64,000 nt of DNA from Desulfamplus sp. (lineage in GTDB: Bacteria > Desulfobacterota > Desulfobacteria > Desulfobacterales > Desulfobacteraceae), in contig JADFZJ010000019.1 of assembly GCA_015232555.1 (NCBI GenBank), positions 1 through 64,000 of the forward strand. The letters run 5' to 3'. The translations under genes and the position numbers were made by a program. The notes beneath the pieces are model-generated. The model was not told the origin of the DNA, did not search any database, and saw only the letters and a program-made list of their open reading frames with translations. This document shows positions 9,147-18,494 of the stretch, piece after piece; position 1 is the stretch's first letter; every line of letters starts with the position of its first letter.

Positions 9147-9576
9147 GCGGCACAGGTGCTTTACACTGTTGTTTATAATTATACGTAACTATAACTGCCT
9201 CTCCTTCAGCAGCAAGTTTCTGATGAGTATGGCTTACAAGCAGATGCTTCATGGTAAATCTATCCTCCTGTATGGAGCATATTTTTGTGCCAACTGTTAG
9301 AGTATCTGGATAAACAAGCGGGATTCTGAATTTACACGAGATAGATGCAATCACAATACCTATATCTTTTGTGCTATCTCGCTGTACAAAATTAACCTGC
9401 TCAAAAAAATGGACTCTGGCTGTCTCAAAATATTGAAAATATACAGTATTGCTTACATGCAGTGCTGCATTCATATCGCCCCATGCTACTGGTATTTGAA
9501 TTACAGTTGCACAATCTTCAAGAAGTTTTGCTGCTTCTTGCCTAAGCGGATTTGCCGATTCTTCTTTTAAATTCAT
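9103..9576 (-). CDS. Acyl-CoA thioesterase, hotdog fold (4HBT/YbgC-like)
   Basis: Encodes 157 residues. The conserved segment WGDMNAALHVSNTVYFQYFE corresponds to the 4-hydroxybenzoyl-CoA thioesterase motif, with the catalytic acidic residue at the Asp of WGDMN. VARV/FFEQV and RIPLVYPDTLTVGTKI complete the hotdog helix and sheet. Such enzymes hydrolyse acyl-CoA esters. The start at 9576 has GAGG about 8 nt upstream. The last residues are encoded in the second copy of a local tandem repeat, so the C-terminus may have been altered. The substrate cannot be predicted. Confidence 0.85.
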   Translation of the reverse strand: MNLKEESANPLRQEAAKLLEDCATVIQIPVAWGDMNAALHVSNTVYFQYFETARVHFFEQVNFVQRDSTKDIGIVIASISCKFRIPLVYPDTLTVGTKICSIQEDRFTMKHLLVSHTHQKLAAEGEAVIVTYNYKQQCKAPVPHFLIERINNIQNHR

Positions 9577-9693
9577 TCAAGTATCCTCAATTTTTAAACA
9601 TATCTAAATATTTTTTGAAAATTTGTTATAATCTGACTGCCTTAGATTAATCACTAAAAAATTTTATAAGGTAAGCGAATATAATGAGAACAA

Positions 9694-9745
9694 ACAATCT
9701 TTATAATATTTCTCAAAAATTTTTAAGAAATATTATAAAGATTGT
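9694..9745. repeat. 20-bp perfect inverted repeat (hairpin)
   Basis: ACAATCTTTATAATATTTCT (9694-9713) is exactly complementary to 9726-9745. The 12-nt loop contains AAAAATTTTT, which is itself self-complementary. It lies in the 230-bp gap between the thioesterase (starts 9576) and the yqaA-like stop (9807). The stem is too AT-rich for a normal terminator and no T-tract follows. No other gene is seen in this gap. Confidence 0.8.
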
Positions 9746-9806
9746 AATTATCATTAACTATAAAAATATTATGGAGAATTGAACAGCCATGGGAGAACCG
9801 AAGAGT

Positions 9807-10391
9807 CTAAAAAAGGAATTTAATAGCAGCAAACCCTGCAATCAAAAGCACTGTAAAAGCTGTGGCTAAAAGATTAAAATATTTTTCTATAAATTTGCGG
9901 ATTCCTGCACCAAAATAGTAGATCATGCAGGCAACAAGCACAAATCTTAATGTACGGGAAGCTGCAGAAGAGATTACAAATACAGGAAAATTAACATCAA
10001 AAGCACCAGCAGATATTGTAAAAAGTTTATACGGAATAGGCGTAAATCCTGCAATGGCAACTGCCCAAGCATCCCACTGACGAAACAGCGTAGCAATATA
10101 GTCAACTTGATCTGTCAGCCCATAAAAATCAATAATCTTATTTCCAACAATATCCATGAACTGCAAGCCAATGATATATCCGAAAATACCTCCAGCTACA
10201 GACCCTACGCTGCATACTATTGCAAATCTAAAAGACTTTGCAGGAGCACCAACAGCAAGAGCAATAAGCAGAACATCAGGAGGTATGGGGAAAAATGATG
10301 ATTCGCAGAATGCCAATATAAAAAGAGCCCAAGTTCCACCTGGTCTGTCAGCCCATCTAATTACCCAGTCATAGAGTCTTTTGATCATCAA
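9807..10391 (-). CDS. YqaA family inner-membrane protein (DedA/VTT superfamily)
   Basis: Encodes 194 residues with four or five predicted membrane segments. The amphipathic start (LYDWVIRWADRPGGTWALF) and the ES[SF]FFPIPPDVLLIALAVG segment are typical of YqaA/DedA proteins, as is the later GFTPIPYKLFTISAGAF re-entrant motif. VTT-domain proteins act as lipid scramblases or flippases and help maintain the proton motive force; the YqaA branch has no defined substrate. It lies 55 nt downstream of pcm, probably in one operon. Proline pairs in the two re-entrant motifs are intact, suggesting a functional protein. Confidence 0.87.
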   Translation of the reverse strand: MMIKRLYDWVIRWADRPGGTWALFILAFCESSFFPIPPDVLLIALAVGAPAKSFRFAIVCSVGSVAGGIFGYIIGLQFMDIVGNKIIDFYGLTDQVDYIATLFRQWDAWAVAIAGFTPIPYKLFTISAGAFDVNFPVFVISSAASRTLRFVLVACMIYYFGAGIRKFIEKYFNLLATAFTVLLIAGFAAIKFLF

Positions 10392-10446
10392 AAATACCTT
10401 TTAGAACATAAGCAGCTTCGCTGCAATTATTGTTTGATTAATATTA

Positions 10447-11103
10447 TCAATCTTTCCAACCATGCATACCAATCAATTTTACAAACCTGCATCCGCCAAG
10501 ATTGTTAATTGATGTTCCGTTTCTGGTCTTTTCAAGCAGAAGCATTTCCTGAGACATCAATCCACCCACTGGCATGACAAGTTTACCGCCGACTTCAAGT
10601 TGATCAATAAGCGGCTGAGGAATTTTCTCTCCACCTGCAGTCACCATAATTGCATCAAACGGGCTTTCTTCTTTCCATCCAATGGTACCATCAGAGTATC
10701 TTGTGATAATATTATGGTATTTGAGAGAGTCAAACAGTTTTCGAGTTCGCATAAAAAGGGTGTTATTACGCTCTATTGTATAAACACGAGATACTATATG
10801 AGCAAGCACTGCGGCCTGATAACCAGAGCCAGTACCAATTTCAAGAACACGGTGATGTTTTTTAAGTTCAAGGGATTGGGTCATCTCCGCGATAATATAG
10901 GGCTGAGATATGGTCTGCCCCTCCCCTATAGGCAGGGGATAGTCCATATAGGCACTGTCGGTAAGTGCCTCGCTTACAAATAGATGTCGTGGGACAGTAA
11001 GCATTGCATTAATGACTTCTGTATCTGTAATGCCCCTGTCAATAATCTGGCGATCAACCATCTCTTTTCGCCAACGTTCATATTTTATCGGTTCTTCTTT
11101 CAT
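10447..11103 (-). CDS. pcm: Protein-L-isoaspartate O-methyltransferase
   Basis: Encodes 218 residues. The diagnostic motifs are VPRHLFV, YPLPIGEGQTISQPYI and the SAM-binding VLEIGTGSGYQAAVLA; DAIMVTAGGEKIPQPL follows. The enzyme methylates isoaspartyl residues with SAM to start repair of aged proteins. In proteobacteria pcm often sits near surE or rpoS; here it lies 12 nt downstream of a hybrid histidine kinase and upstream of the YqaA-like gene. It is probably the distal part of the sensor operon or simply read through from it. Confidence 0.96.
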   Translation of the reverse strand: MKEEPIKYERWRKEMVDRQIIDRGITDTEVINAMLTVPRHLFVSEALTDSAYMDYPLPIGEGQTISQPYIIAEMTQSLELKKHHRVLEIGTGSGYQAAVLAHIVSRVYTIERNNTLFMRTRKLFDSLKYHNIITRYSDGTIGWKEESPFDAIMVTAGGEKIPQPLIDQLEVGGKLVMPVGGLMSQEMLLLEKTRNGTSINNLGGCRFVKLIGMHGWKD

Positions 11104-11115
11104 GGCATCTTATTA

Positions 11116-13695
11116 TCAGCCGCAGTAAATCCCGTCAAGCACCTTCCTTACAGACGATGACAATTCTGCCATAGTGTGGGGTTTTAGAAGGAAACCGCTT
11201 GCCCCCATCTTTTCTGATGTACTTGCGGATGTGTCTGTTGATTGCTCATTCATCACTTTTTCGTCATAACCTGAACATACTATAATTTTTACAGAATCTC
11301 TGATCTCTTTGAGCATGGATATCAATTTTTTACCCGACATCTGAGGCATACTCATATCTGTGATAACCAGATCAAAACCTTCGGGATTCTGCCTGAATAT
11401 CTCCAGTGCTTCCAGTGGATTTGTTGTGTCTGTAACCTGATAGCCAAGTCGCTCTAATCTCATTTTACCTATTTTGACGATCATTGTTTCGTCATCAACG
11501 TATAGAATATGTTCCTTTGTCTTTAACATAGCTGATATGTTATCATCAGCATTAGAACCATTGCTGCTCTCATCTTCTGACCGCTGGTCTATTATTCTAA
11601 GTGCTGGGAAATAGCATTGGGCTACTGTTCCCTCTGCTTTGTTGCTGGTAATTTTAATACCGCCTCCATGACCTTTCATTAATCCATGCACAACAGCAAG
11701 ACCCATACCTGTCCCTTTTCCTACTGATTTTGTGGTATAAAACGGGTCAAATATTCTATCTATATTTTCAGGGCTGATGCCTTCACCATTATCCTTAATT
11801 TGGAGATAGATATAATCACCTGGGGGGAGCACATTATCAAATATATGTTCGGGTTGATTAAAAGTTACTCTTTCAACAGCAATCTCAAGCGTTCCACCAT
11901 TTTCTTCCATAGCATGGTAAGCGTTATTGGCAAGATTTATAATAATCTGGTGAATCTGGGTTTCGTCACCTGAAATAAGACAGCGTTGTGATGATATCTC
12001 TGTCATAGTATTTAACGGAATATCAACCTTAAACTGAATAGTTGACGGAATGGAGGCTCTCAAGAAATCAACTGCTTTACGTGCTGTGGCAGATAGATCG
12101 ATAACTTGATGGTTCTGCTCCGCGGGACGGCTGAAAGTTAGAAGCTGTTTTACAATCTCTTTGCCGCGAAGAGAGGCGTTGATTATCTCTTTGGCAAAAC
12201 CGCGGCTTGAGGTGTTATCTTCTATATCATCAATCAGCAGTTCTGCATGACCAAGAATGATTGCCAATAGATTATTAAATTCATGGGCGATACCACCTGA
12301 CAATGTTCCAATAGCTTCCATCTTTCTTGATTGGCGAAGCTCTGCCTCTAATTTTTTTCTTTTCTCTTCTGATGCCTTATGGTCAATAATCTCTTGATTT
12401 AGCTGTGCATTATTCATTGCAAGCTCAAGCGTTCTCTCTTCAACACGCTGTTCAAGTTCCTCATGGGCTTTACGCAGCGACAGTTCAGCATCATTGCGTT
12501 TTGTTACCATACTGTTAAAGGCTTGGGCAAGATTTCCTATCTCATCATCATTTTGCACTTCAACCTTTTGATCAAGATTTCCAGATTCTATCTCTTTGGC
12601 TGTTTTAGCAAGAGCCTGAATAGGGCGGATCACCTGACGTTCAACATATACCCATACGACAGCTCCAGAAACAATCAGGCTCAATATAACAACAGCAATT
12701 AAAATAATAGATACAAATTTTTGAGTCTCCTGAACTTTTTTTGTGCTTTTATTGACATTCTCTTTTGTATCTGACACCAATTTTTGGACTGCATTATTTA
12801 ACTTTTCTGATAGATGACGGCTTTCATGCGACACTTTCCCACCCTCTGAGATAGTTTTAATAACATCTCTTCTAAGTTCATGCAGAGAGTTAGGAGGCTC
12901 TGAATATGCTTCAAATTTTACAATAAGCTCTTTATAGGCTTTAGCAAGCTCTGGTATAAGAAGTTCACTCTGCTCTCGAATATCTGCAAAATGAGAACGG
13001 CATTTAAGATGATTAATATCCAATTGTGAAGTATCTAACTCTGTTGCTATTGAAAGTAATAGATTTGTCAGAGAGCTTGTCTTTATTCTTATCTCAACAA
13101 GAGATATAAGCTGCTGAACAGTTTGGGGCATAAGTTCAGCAGAATTATAACTGCCGTTAAAGTATGAATCAAGCCAATCATCAAACGGGGATTTGAACAC
13201 TGAAATAGCAGGATTTATTATATCCTCTGACTCTTTGTAGATTTTAAGCAGTTGGCTGTAACGAGTCTGCTCTTCTGTCATAAGCAGAAGTTTTTTTCTC
13301 ACAATACGATCTATTTTATTAATATGATTAATAAATGTCTTAAAGTTAAATTCAATCTCATTTATGACATCATGATTTATGGGAAATTGACTCAGCTCTT
13401 TGACAGATTGGGAAAGTTTCTCTATTTCAAGATTTATCTGAGCATAGATAATTTTTCGCTCATCTTCATCTATTGAGGCAATAAGAGAAGGGGCACTTGC
13501 AACGATCCGCTCGCTTTGAGTTGCAAGATTTTTAGCAAGAATAAGGGGTGGTAATCGTTTAGTAGTGATATCATCAAGAGTGTTTTGAAAAAATATAAAG
13601 ATATAGAAGTCAAGCATTGTCGATATAATTACAAATGCTGTAACAGCCATAAACGATGCTATCAGCTTTAACTTAACGCTCTTTCGAGGATTCAT
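11116..13695 (-). CDS. Hybrid sensor histidine kinase with C-terminal receiver
   Basis: Encodes 859 residues from the ATG at 13695, which has AAGGAG 5 nt upstream; a longer frame to 13725 would overlap the preceding gene. In order: TM1 (about 15-38), a roughly 290-residue periplasmic helical sensor, TM2 (VSIILIAVVILSLIVSGAVV), HAMP, a coiled coil, HisKA with the phospho-acceptor in GGIAHEFNNLLAIILGH, HATPase (N box INLANNAYHAM, G1 IKDNGEGI, G2 GKGTGMGLAVV) and a receiver with phospho-Asp in LVITDMSMPQMSG. No separate response regulator or Hpt gene is adjacent. It directly follows two DctP-type periplasmic receptors, which suggests they present ligand to its periplasmic domain. Output target unknown. 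Confidence 0.95.
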   Translation of the reverse strand: MNPRKSVKLKLIASFMAVTAFVIISTMLDFYIFIFFQNTLDDITTKRLPPLILAKNLATQSERIVASAPSLIASIDEDERKIIYAQINLEIEKLSQSVKELSQFPINHDVINEIEFNFKTFINHINKIDRIVRKKLLLMTEEQTRYSQLLKIYKESEDIINPAISVFKSPFDDWLDSYFNGSYNSAELMPQTVQQLISLVEIRIKTSSLTNLLLSIATELDTSQLDINHLKCRSHFADIREQSELLIPELAKAYKELIVKFEAYSEPPNSLHELRRDVIKTISEGGKVSHESRHLSEKLNNAVQKLVSDTKENVNKSTKKVQETQKFVSIILIAVVILSLIVSGAVVWVYVERQVIRPIQALAKTAKEIESGNLDQKVEVQNDDEIGNLAQAFNSMVTKRNDAELSLRKAHEELEQRVEERTLELAMNNAQLNQEIIDHKASEEKRKKLEAELRQSRKMEAIGTLSGGIAHEFNNLLAIILGHAELLIDDIEDNTSSRGFAKEIINASLRGKEIVKQLLTFSRPAEQNHQVIDLSATARKAVDFLRASIPSTIQFKVDIPLNTMTEISSQRCLISGDETQIHQIIINLANNAYHAMEENGGTLEIAVERVTFNQPEHIFDNVLPPGDYIYLQIKDNGEGISPENIDRIFDPFYTTKSVGKGTGMGLAVVHGLMKGHGGGIKITSNKAEGTVAQCYFPALRIIDQRSEDESSNGSNADDNISAMLKTKEHILYVDDETMIVKIGKMRLERLGYQVTDTTNPLEALEIFRQNPEGFDLVITDMSMPQMSGKKLISMLKEIRDSVKIIVCSGYDEKVMNEQSTDTSASTSEKMGASGFLLKPHTMAELSSSVRKVLDGIYCG

Positions 13696-13709
13696 GCCAC
13701 TCCTTTTAT

Positions 13710-14918
13710 CTATTTTTTCCACCATCTTCTTGGAGCAATATTTTCAGCAAGTGTATCAGGAGAAATCTCACGGGCAATTTTGAATATCTCTTGATAAATA
13801 TCAATATTGCCAGCCATTAGGTTTAACTTGTTGCACCACTCTTCCCACGCTTTTGGGTTAAACTCAGGAGAACACATCTGTTCAATTCTTTTTAACTCCG
13901 TTTCAGAAAGTCTAATATAGCGAATTTTTTGGTCAGAAAATATTGTTCTTGGCATCTGAGGAGTTGACGCTCCGACCATATTGATTAAAGAGGCTTCACC
14001 AGCAAGTTGTCCCCATATCTGTGTAAAATAGGCAGATTCCATAATTGCACTTTGAAGCTCTGGCGTTAAACTATCAAACACGCTGCTTCGTATTGCAGCA
14101 TGAGTATTACCGCTAAAAAGATGCAGATCAACAAACTGTGAAATTATATCGGGCTGTTCAAACGACATGCCGGCAACAGCAGCTTCCCATGTCTCCATAC
14201 CGTCAACCAACCCAAATTTAAGAGCATTTAAAGTTGCATTCCAATCTAACGGCACCCCATCAACTCCAATAAGTTTAAGTGCTTTATTGCCAAATTTACT
14301 TGCGGTAACACGTATCTTTGGACCAGCAATATCATCAATTGACTTGATATCAGGCTTATCTTTCCACTTTTTACCCATTGCAAAACCACGCAGCCTGCAA
14401 TGGGTAAAAAGAAGAATAAGACCATGATGTTTTGTAAGAGGTTCTCGTAATAATCTCTGGCTTTTAGGGTGGTAAAAAAAATGGTGTTGGGAGGCTCGGT
14501 TAGGAAACAGATAAGGGAAGTTAAGAACATTAAAATACTCTGCAACTCCAGCAGCATTTTGTATTGATGATGAATAGATATCAACAATTCCCTGCATAGC
14601 CTTTTTTACACAGGTCATCTCATTGCATATTTCACTACCCGGAATAAATTCAATACGAATTTCCCCATCAGTTCGTGCTTCAATATCTCTTATAAATTCA
14701 AAATAGCCAAATCCGTTAATCTGAAACAGAGTTTTGCCTGCAATGGTTATGGCGTATGTGAGAGTCTTTCTTGGGTTTTTACGCTTTTTATTAATAGATT
14801 CAGCAGCATTTGCAAGTTCTGCTAACGTCATAGGAGATGACATTGAAGTTGCAGCTAAAAAAAGAGATGTCCACCCAAATTTATTTGCAAGACGCAACAT
14901 ATCTCTGCGAGAAATCAT
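13710..14918 (-). CDS. Tat-exported TRAP-type solute-binding protein (DctP family), copy 1
   Basis: Encodes 402 residues from the ATG at 14918, which has GGAG about 7 nt upstream and overlaps the upstream stop (ATGA). A twin-arginine signal, SRRDMLRLANKFG, precedes a hydrophobic segment. DctP features follow: TDGEIRIEFIPGSEIC, the long-helix region GLRGF/LRGFAMGKKWK, the KIRVTASKFGNKALKLIGVDGVP style ligand segment, and the C-terminal helices ending RRWWKK. DctP proteins bind organic acids or similar solutes in the periplasm. No DctQ or DctM permease gene is nearby. The paralogue directly upstream is similar throughout, so the pair arose by tandem duplication. Confidence 0.9.
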   Translation of the reverse strand: MISRRDMLRLANKFGWTSLFLAATSMSSPMTLAELANAAESINKKRKNPRKTLTYAITIAGKTLFQINGFGYFEFIRDIEARTDGEIRIEFIPGSEICNEMTCVKKAMQGIVDIYSSSIQNAAGVAEYFNVLNFPYLFPNRASQHHFFYHPKSQRLLREPLTKHHGLILLFTHCRLRGFAMGKKWKDKPDIKSIDDIAGPKIRVTASKFGNKALKLIGVDGVPLDWNATLNALKFGLVDGMETWEAAVAGMSFEQPDIISQFVDLHLFSGNTHAAIRSSVFDSLTPELQSAIMESAYFTQIWGQLAGEASLINMVGASTPQMPRTIFSDQKIRYIRLSETELKRIEQMCSPEFNPKAWEEWCNKLNLMAGNIDIYQEIFKIAREISPDTLAENIAPRRWWKK

Positions 14919-16243
14919 ATTTTTCTCCACCATCTGGAAGGTTCAACATTTTCAGCAAGTGTATCTGCGGGAATCTCGCGGGCAATATTGAATATCTCCT
15001 CATAAACATCAATACCTCCTGCCATCTCATTGAGCCGTTCACGCTGCTTTTCCCAAGGTTTTGGGTTAAACTTTGGCGAACATATCTGTTCAGCTTTTTT
15101 TAGTTCGCTTTTCTCAAGTTCAACAAATCTGATACCATATTTGCCAAAAATAGTATCCTTTTTTTGTGGTTTTGTTGAACCAATAGTATTAAAAAAAGCA
15201 ACTTCGCTTGCTAACTGAGTAAACATTTGAGTTTGATATGCTGACTCCATAACAGCATTTTGCAGTTCAGGAGTCAGCCGTTGAAACACATTTTCATTCA
15301 TTGCAGTATGATCATTGGCACTAAAAAGACTTAAGTTTACAGCCTGTGAAACTGTTTCAGGTAATATTATGTTGTCAGGAATTTCAGCAGCAACTGCTGA
15401 TGAGTAGCTTTCAATACCGTCAACCATTTCATGCTTTAAAGCACCTGCAACCTCTTCCCATGCAATCGGTATTGGTTTGATATTAAGCAGCTCTAATGCA
15501 ATTTTGCCGAGTTTGCTGGCAGTAGCCCTTATTTTTAATCCTTTAAGCTCTTCTATGGAGCTGATATCAGGTTTGTCCCGCCATTTTTTCCCAAGCAGTA
15601 TCTGGCGAAGACGGCAGTTGGTAAAAAGAAATCTTATGCCGTAATGTTTAAGTAAAGGTTCGCGGAAAAGTACCTCGCTTTTTTGATGATAAAAAAAGTA
15701 GTGCTGTGCAGCTCTTGTTGGAAACATATAAGGAAAATCAAGCACATTAAAATAGGGGGCAACACCAGCAGCATTTTGTGTAGTAGAGCAATATATATCC
15801 ACCGTTCCTTCTTGTACCCGTTTTACACAGTCTAATTGAGAGCATATCTTGCTCTGATCAATTATCTCAACTCTAATTTCACCATCTGTACGCTCTTCTA
15901 AATCACGGACAAAATGTAAAATGCCAGTCGGATTAATATGCTCCAAATTACTTCCAATTCCTACACCATAAATAAGATTGACCCTTGCCTGCTTTGCTGT
16001 TCTTACCTTCTGCTCATCTTCTGCTGCCTGTGCAAGCTGTGCTAAAGAGATATTGCCTCCAAACGATGAAGAGATATCGCCATTATCTGTATTGCTTCCA
16101 AATGCTGAAGGTAAAGCAAAGGCAAAATAACTACCAAAAGATGAGGCTGCCATTAGTGTTGAAGTTGTACCAAAGCGTTTAGCAATATTTAAAAAATCAC
16201 GGCGGGTAATATTTTGAGAGGTCTTTTGATTAAGAGTTTTCAT
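14915..16243 (-). CDS. Tat-exported TRAP-type solute-binding protein (DctP family), copy 2
   Basis: Encodes 442 residues. The Tat signal TRRDFLNIAKRFG is followed by a hydrophobic stretch and a Gly/Ser-rich linker. The receptor domain matches copy 1 in order: ERTDGEIRVEIIDQSKIC, VDIYCSTTQNAAGVAPYF, NVLDFPYMFPTRAAQHYFFY, LFTNCRLR, LKIRATASKLGKIALELL, and a closing NVEPSRWWRK. The ligand is unknown. As the first gene of a three-gene unit ending in a hybrid histidine kinase and lacking a permease, it is more likely a sensory receptor than a transport component; that is inference. Confidence 0.9.
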   Translation of the reverse strand: MKTLNQKTSQNITRRDFLNIAKRFGTTSTLMAASSFGSYFAFALPSAFGSNTDNGDISSSFGGNISLAQLAQAAEDEQKVRTAKQARVNLIYGVGIGSNLEHINPTGILHFVRDLEERTDGEIRVEIIDQSKICSQLDCVKRVQEGTVDIYCSTTQNAAGVAPYFNVLDFPYMFPTRAAQHYFFYHQKSEVLFREPLLKHYGIRFLFTNCRLRQILLGKKWRDKPDISSIEELKGLKIRATASKLGKIALELLNIKPIPIAWEEVAGALKHEMVDGIESYSSAVAAEIPDNIILPETVSQAVNLSLFSANDHTAMNENVFQRLTPELQNAVMESAYQTQMFTQLASEVAFFNTIGSTKPQKKDTIFGKYGIRFVELEKSELKKAEQICSPKFNPKPWEKQRERLNEMAGGIDVYEEIFNIAREIPADTLAENVEPSRWWRKI

Positions 16244-16288
16244 AAAACACCTTAAATAGCATCTTAAATAGTCTATTTATCAGTAAAT

Positions 16289-16313
16289 AGAGGCACAGGA
16301 CTTTACGTCTCTA
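16289..16313. repeat. Imperfect palindrome upstream of the DctP/kinase unit
   Basis: The sequence AGAGGCACAGGACTTTACGTCTCT, within 16289-16313, is an imperfect palindrome ending in GTCTCTAC, like the unit at 57435-57456. It lies in the short gap between the rel stop and the first DctP gene and looks like a dispersed short palindromic repeat. Confidence 0.5.
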
Positions 16314-18479
16314 CTCAGATGTGTCAATTCTTTTTACATCGTTTATATTCTTCACTTTTCTTAATTCACTCATAACCTTTTCAAGCTGTTCAATACTGCT
16401 CACAGAGACAGTAAAATAACTTTTTACAGCACCAAATTCAGAAGTTTCTGTCTGTGCATTTATGATATTTGCCTTCACTTTGCTGATCGTAGATGCAACA
16501 TCCGCTAAAAGAGAAGTTCTGTCAGTTGCACGAATCCTTATTCTGGCTGGATAGGACTCTGCATAGCTGTCGCTCCACTCTACATCAATCTTACGTTCAG
16601 GGGGCATCTGTAAAGTATTGAGACATCCTTTTCTGTGGATTGTCACACCCTGTCCTTGAGTTATAAAACCTATAATATCATCCCCTGGAAGAGGATTGCA
16701 GCATTTGGAAAATTTAACGAGAATATCATCAAGACCTTTGACAACAACGCCTTCATTCTTTTTACGTCTTTTTTTCCTGCCAATCAATTTACCCAAAATT
16801 GAAGAGAGTTTGTCGCCTGTATCTTCTTCTTTATCCTTTTCAGCATCAGGCACAGCTCTGTGAAATAATTGGAGTGGGGTAATTTTCCCAAATCCAACAT
16901 GGGCAATCAGATCATCAACAACTTTGAAACTGAATAACTCAGCAATTGCATCAAGCTCGCCTGCTTTGACCATTGCATTAAAATTATAACCTTTTTTACG
17001 AAATAGCTTCTCGCACATCTCTTTGCCAAGTGAGATACTCCGCTCTTTTTCCTGAGCGTTAATCCAGTGTTTTATCTTGCTTCTTGCCTTGACTGTTACG
17101 ACAAAATTCAGCCAGTCAGGGGTAGGATGGTGATCTTTTGCAGTTATAATAGATACTATGTTGCCAGTCTCTAATTTATGGTTAAGGGACACCATTCTAC
17201 CATTGACTTTAGCACCTACACACTGATCCCCAACTGCTGTATGGATCATATATGCGAAATCAACTGGAGTTGCACCTTTTGGAAGAGTTTTGATTTCGCC
17301 GTCAGGTGTGAAAACATAAATTTCATCAGGATAGAGATCAATTCTGACATTCTCAAGAAATTCGTCAGGATCAGTTAACTCTTTTTGGTTATCAACAAGG
17401 TTTCTCAACCATGCAAAGGTTTTGCCAGTTTGTTCGTCAATAGCCGCACCCTCTTTATAGCTCCAGTGGGCAGCTATTCCAGATTCTGCGACCTCGTCCA
17501 TATCAAGGGTTCTAAGCTGAATCTCTACCCTTTCACCATGCGGACCAATTACTGTAGTGTGAAGCGACTGGTATCCGTTTTGCTTAGGAACCCCGATATA
17601 ATCTTTGAATTTGTAATGGATAGGTTTCCACATATTGTGAATAATACCCATCACCTCATAACACTGTGCTCTTTTATCCAAAATGATTCTGAATGCAATC
17701 AGATCATAAACCTGATTAAACTCTAAATTTTGGGAGAGCATTTTATGATAAATGCTGTAGTGCTGCTTGAAACGCCCCTTCACATCAGCCTCAATACCTT
17801 CAGCAGCCAGTTTTTCATTGAGTTTTTCCATAACCTCTTTTACATAGGCTTCTTTCTCGTCGCGGGCTTTATTTACAAGTATATCAATAGCTTTATATTC
17901 TTCTGGCATACTATAAAAAAAAGAGACATCTTCTAACTCTTGTTTGAGCCAGAAGATACCAAGGCGGGCAGCTATCGGGGCATAAATATCAAGTGTTTCC
18001 CGAGCAATTGCTTTCTGGCGATCAGGCTTCTGATAATTGAGAGTCCGCATGTTATGCAGTCTGTCAGCAAGTTTGATCAAAACAACCCTTATATCGTCTG
18101 CCATTGCAAGGATCATCTTTCTCAAACTCTCTGCTTGACGGTAAACCTTGTCAGAAAATGTCAGCTTTGACAGTTTGGTCACCCCTTCAACAATATGAGC
18201 AATATTATGACCAAACAAATTTTCTATATCCTCTTTTGTGGCGTGTGTATCTTCAACCACATCATGCAGAAGACCAGCAGCGATACTCTCAACATCAAGT
18301 TTCATTTTAGCAAGAATAAAGGCAACTGCCAATGGGTGAGACAGATACGGCTCACCCGATAGACGCATGTGTCCATCATGCACCTGTGCAGAGTAGATAT
18401 AGGCTCTCTCTACCAAATGCAGGTCGGCATCAACATTATATTCAACAATAGTATCTAAAATGTCGTTTATTCTTACCAT
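16311..18479 (-). CDS. Bifunctional (p)ppGpp synthetase/hydrolase (RelA/SpoT homologue)
   Basis: Encodes 722 residues. The HD hydrolase domain has YLSHPLAV, LLHDVVEDT and KLADRLHNMRTL. The synthetase domain has GRFKQHYSIYHKM, YDLIAFRII and the KFKDYIGVPKQNGYQSLHT loop, in which the basic KFKD matches the RxKD type found in bifunctional enzymes. Then come TGS (IYVFTPDGEIKTLPKGATP), a conserved-cysteine helical region (VKFSKCCNPLPGDDIIGF) and a C-terminal ACT domain. It makes and degrades the stringent-response alarmone. Both active sites look intact. It lies 15 nt downstream of the ferritin-like gene. I leave the symbol blank because rel/spoT naming is lineage dependent. Confidence 0.96.
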   Translation of the reverse strand: MVRINDILDTIVEYNVDADLHLVERAYIYSAQVHDGHMRLSGEPYLSHPLAVAFILAKMKLDVESIAAGLLHDVVEDTHATKEDIENLFGHNIAHIVEGVTKLSKLTFSDKVYRQAESLRKMILAMADDIRVVLIKLADRLHNMRTLNYQKPDRQKAIARETLDIYAPIAARLGIFWLKQELEDVSFFYSMPEEYKAIDILVNKARDEKEAYVKEVMEKLNEKLAAEGIEADVKGRFKQHYSIYHKMLSQNLEFNQVYDLIAFRIILDKRAQCYEVMGIIHNMWKPIHYKFKDYIGVPKQNGYQSLHTTVIGPHGERVEIQLRTLDMDEVAESGIAAHWSYKEGAAIDEQTGKTFAWLRNLVDNQKELTDPDEFLENVRIDLYPDEIYVFTPDGEIKTLPKGATPVDFAYMIHTAVGDQCVGAKVNGRMVSLNHKLETGNIVSIITAKDHHPTPDWLNFVVTVKARSKIKHWINAQEKERSISLGKEMCEKLFRKKGYNFNAMVKAGELDAIAELFSFKVVDDLIAHVGFGKITPLQLFHRAVPDAEKDKEEDTGDKLSSILGKLIGRKKRRKKNEGVVVKGLDDILVKFSKCCNPLPGDDIIGFITQGQGVTIHRKGCLNTLQMPPERKIDVEWSDSYAESYPARIRIRATDRTSLLADVASTISKVKANIINAQTETSEFGAVKSYFTVSVSSIEQLEKVMSELRKVKNINDVKRIDTSE

Positions 18480-18494
18480 TTAAATCAAACCTTA

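Noticed and set aside
9684-9782. Possible 32-codon small gene in the thioesterase/yqaA gap
   Set aside because: It is made largely of the perfect 20-bp inverted repeat, with no clear ribosome site; hairpin is the simpler reading.
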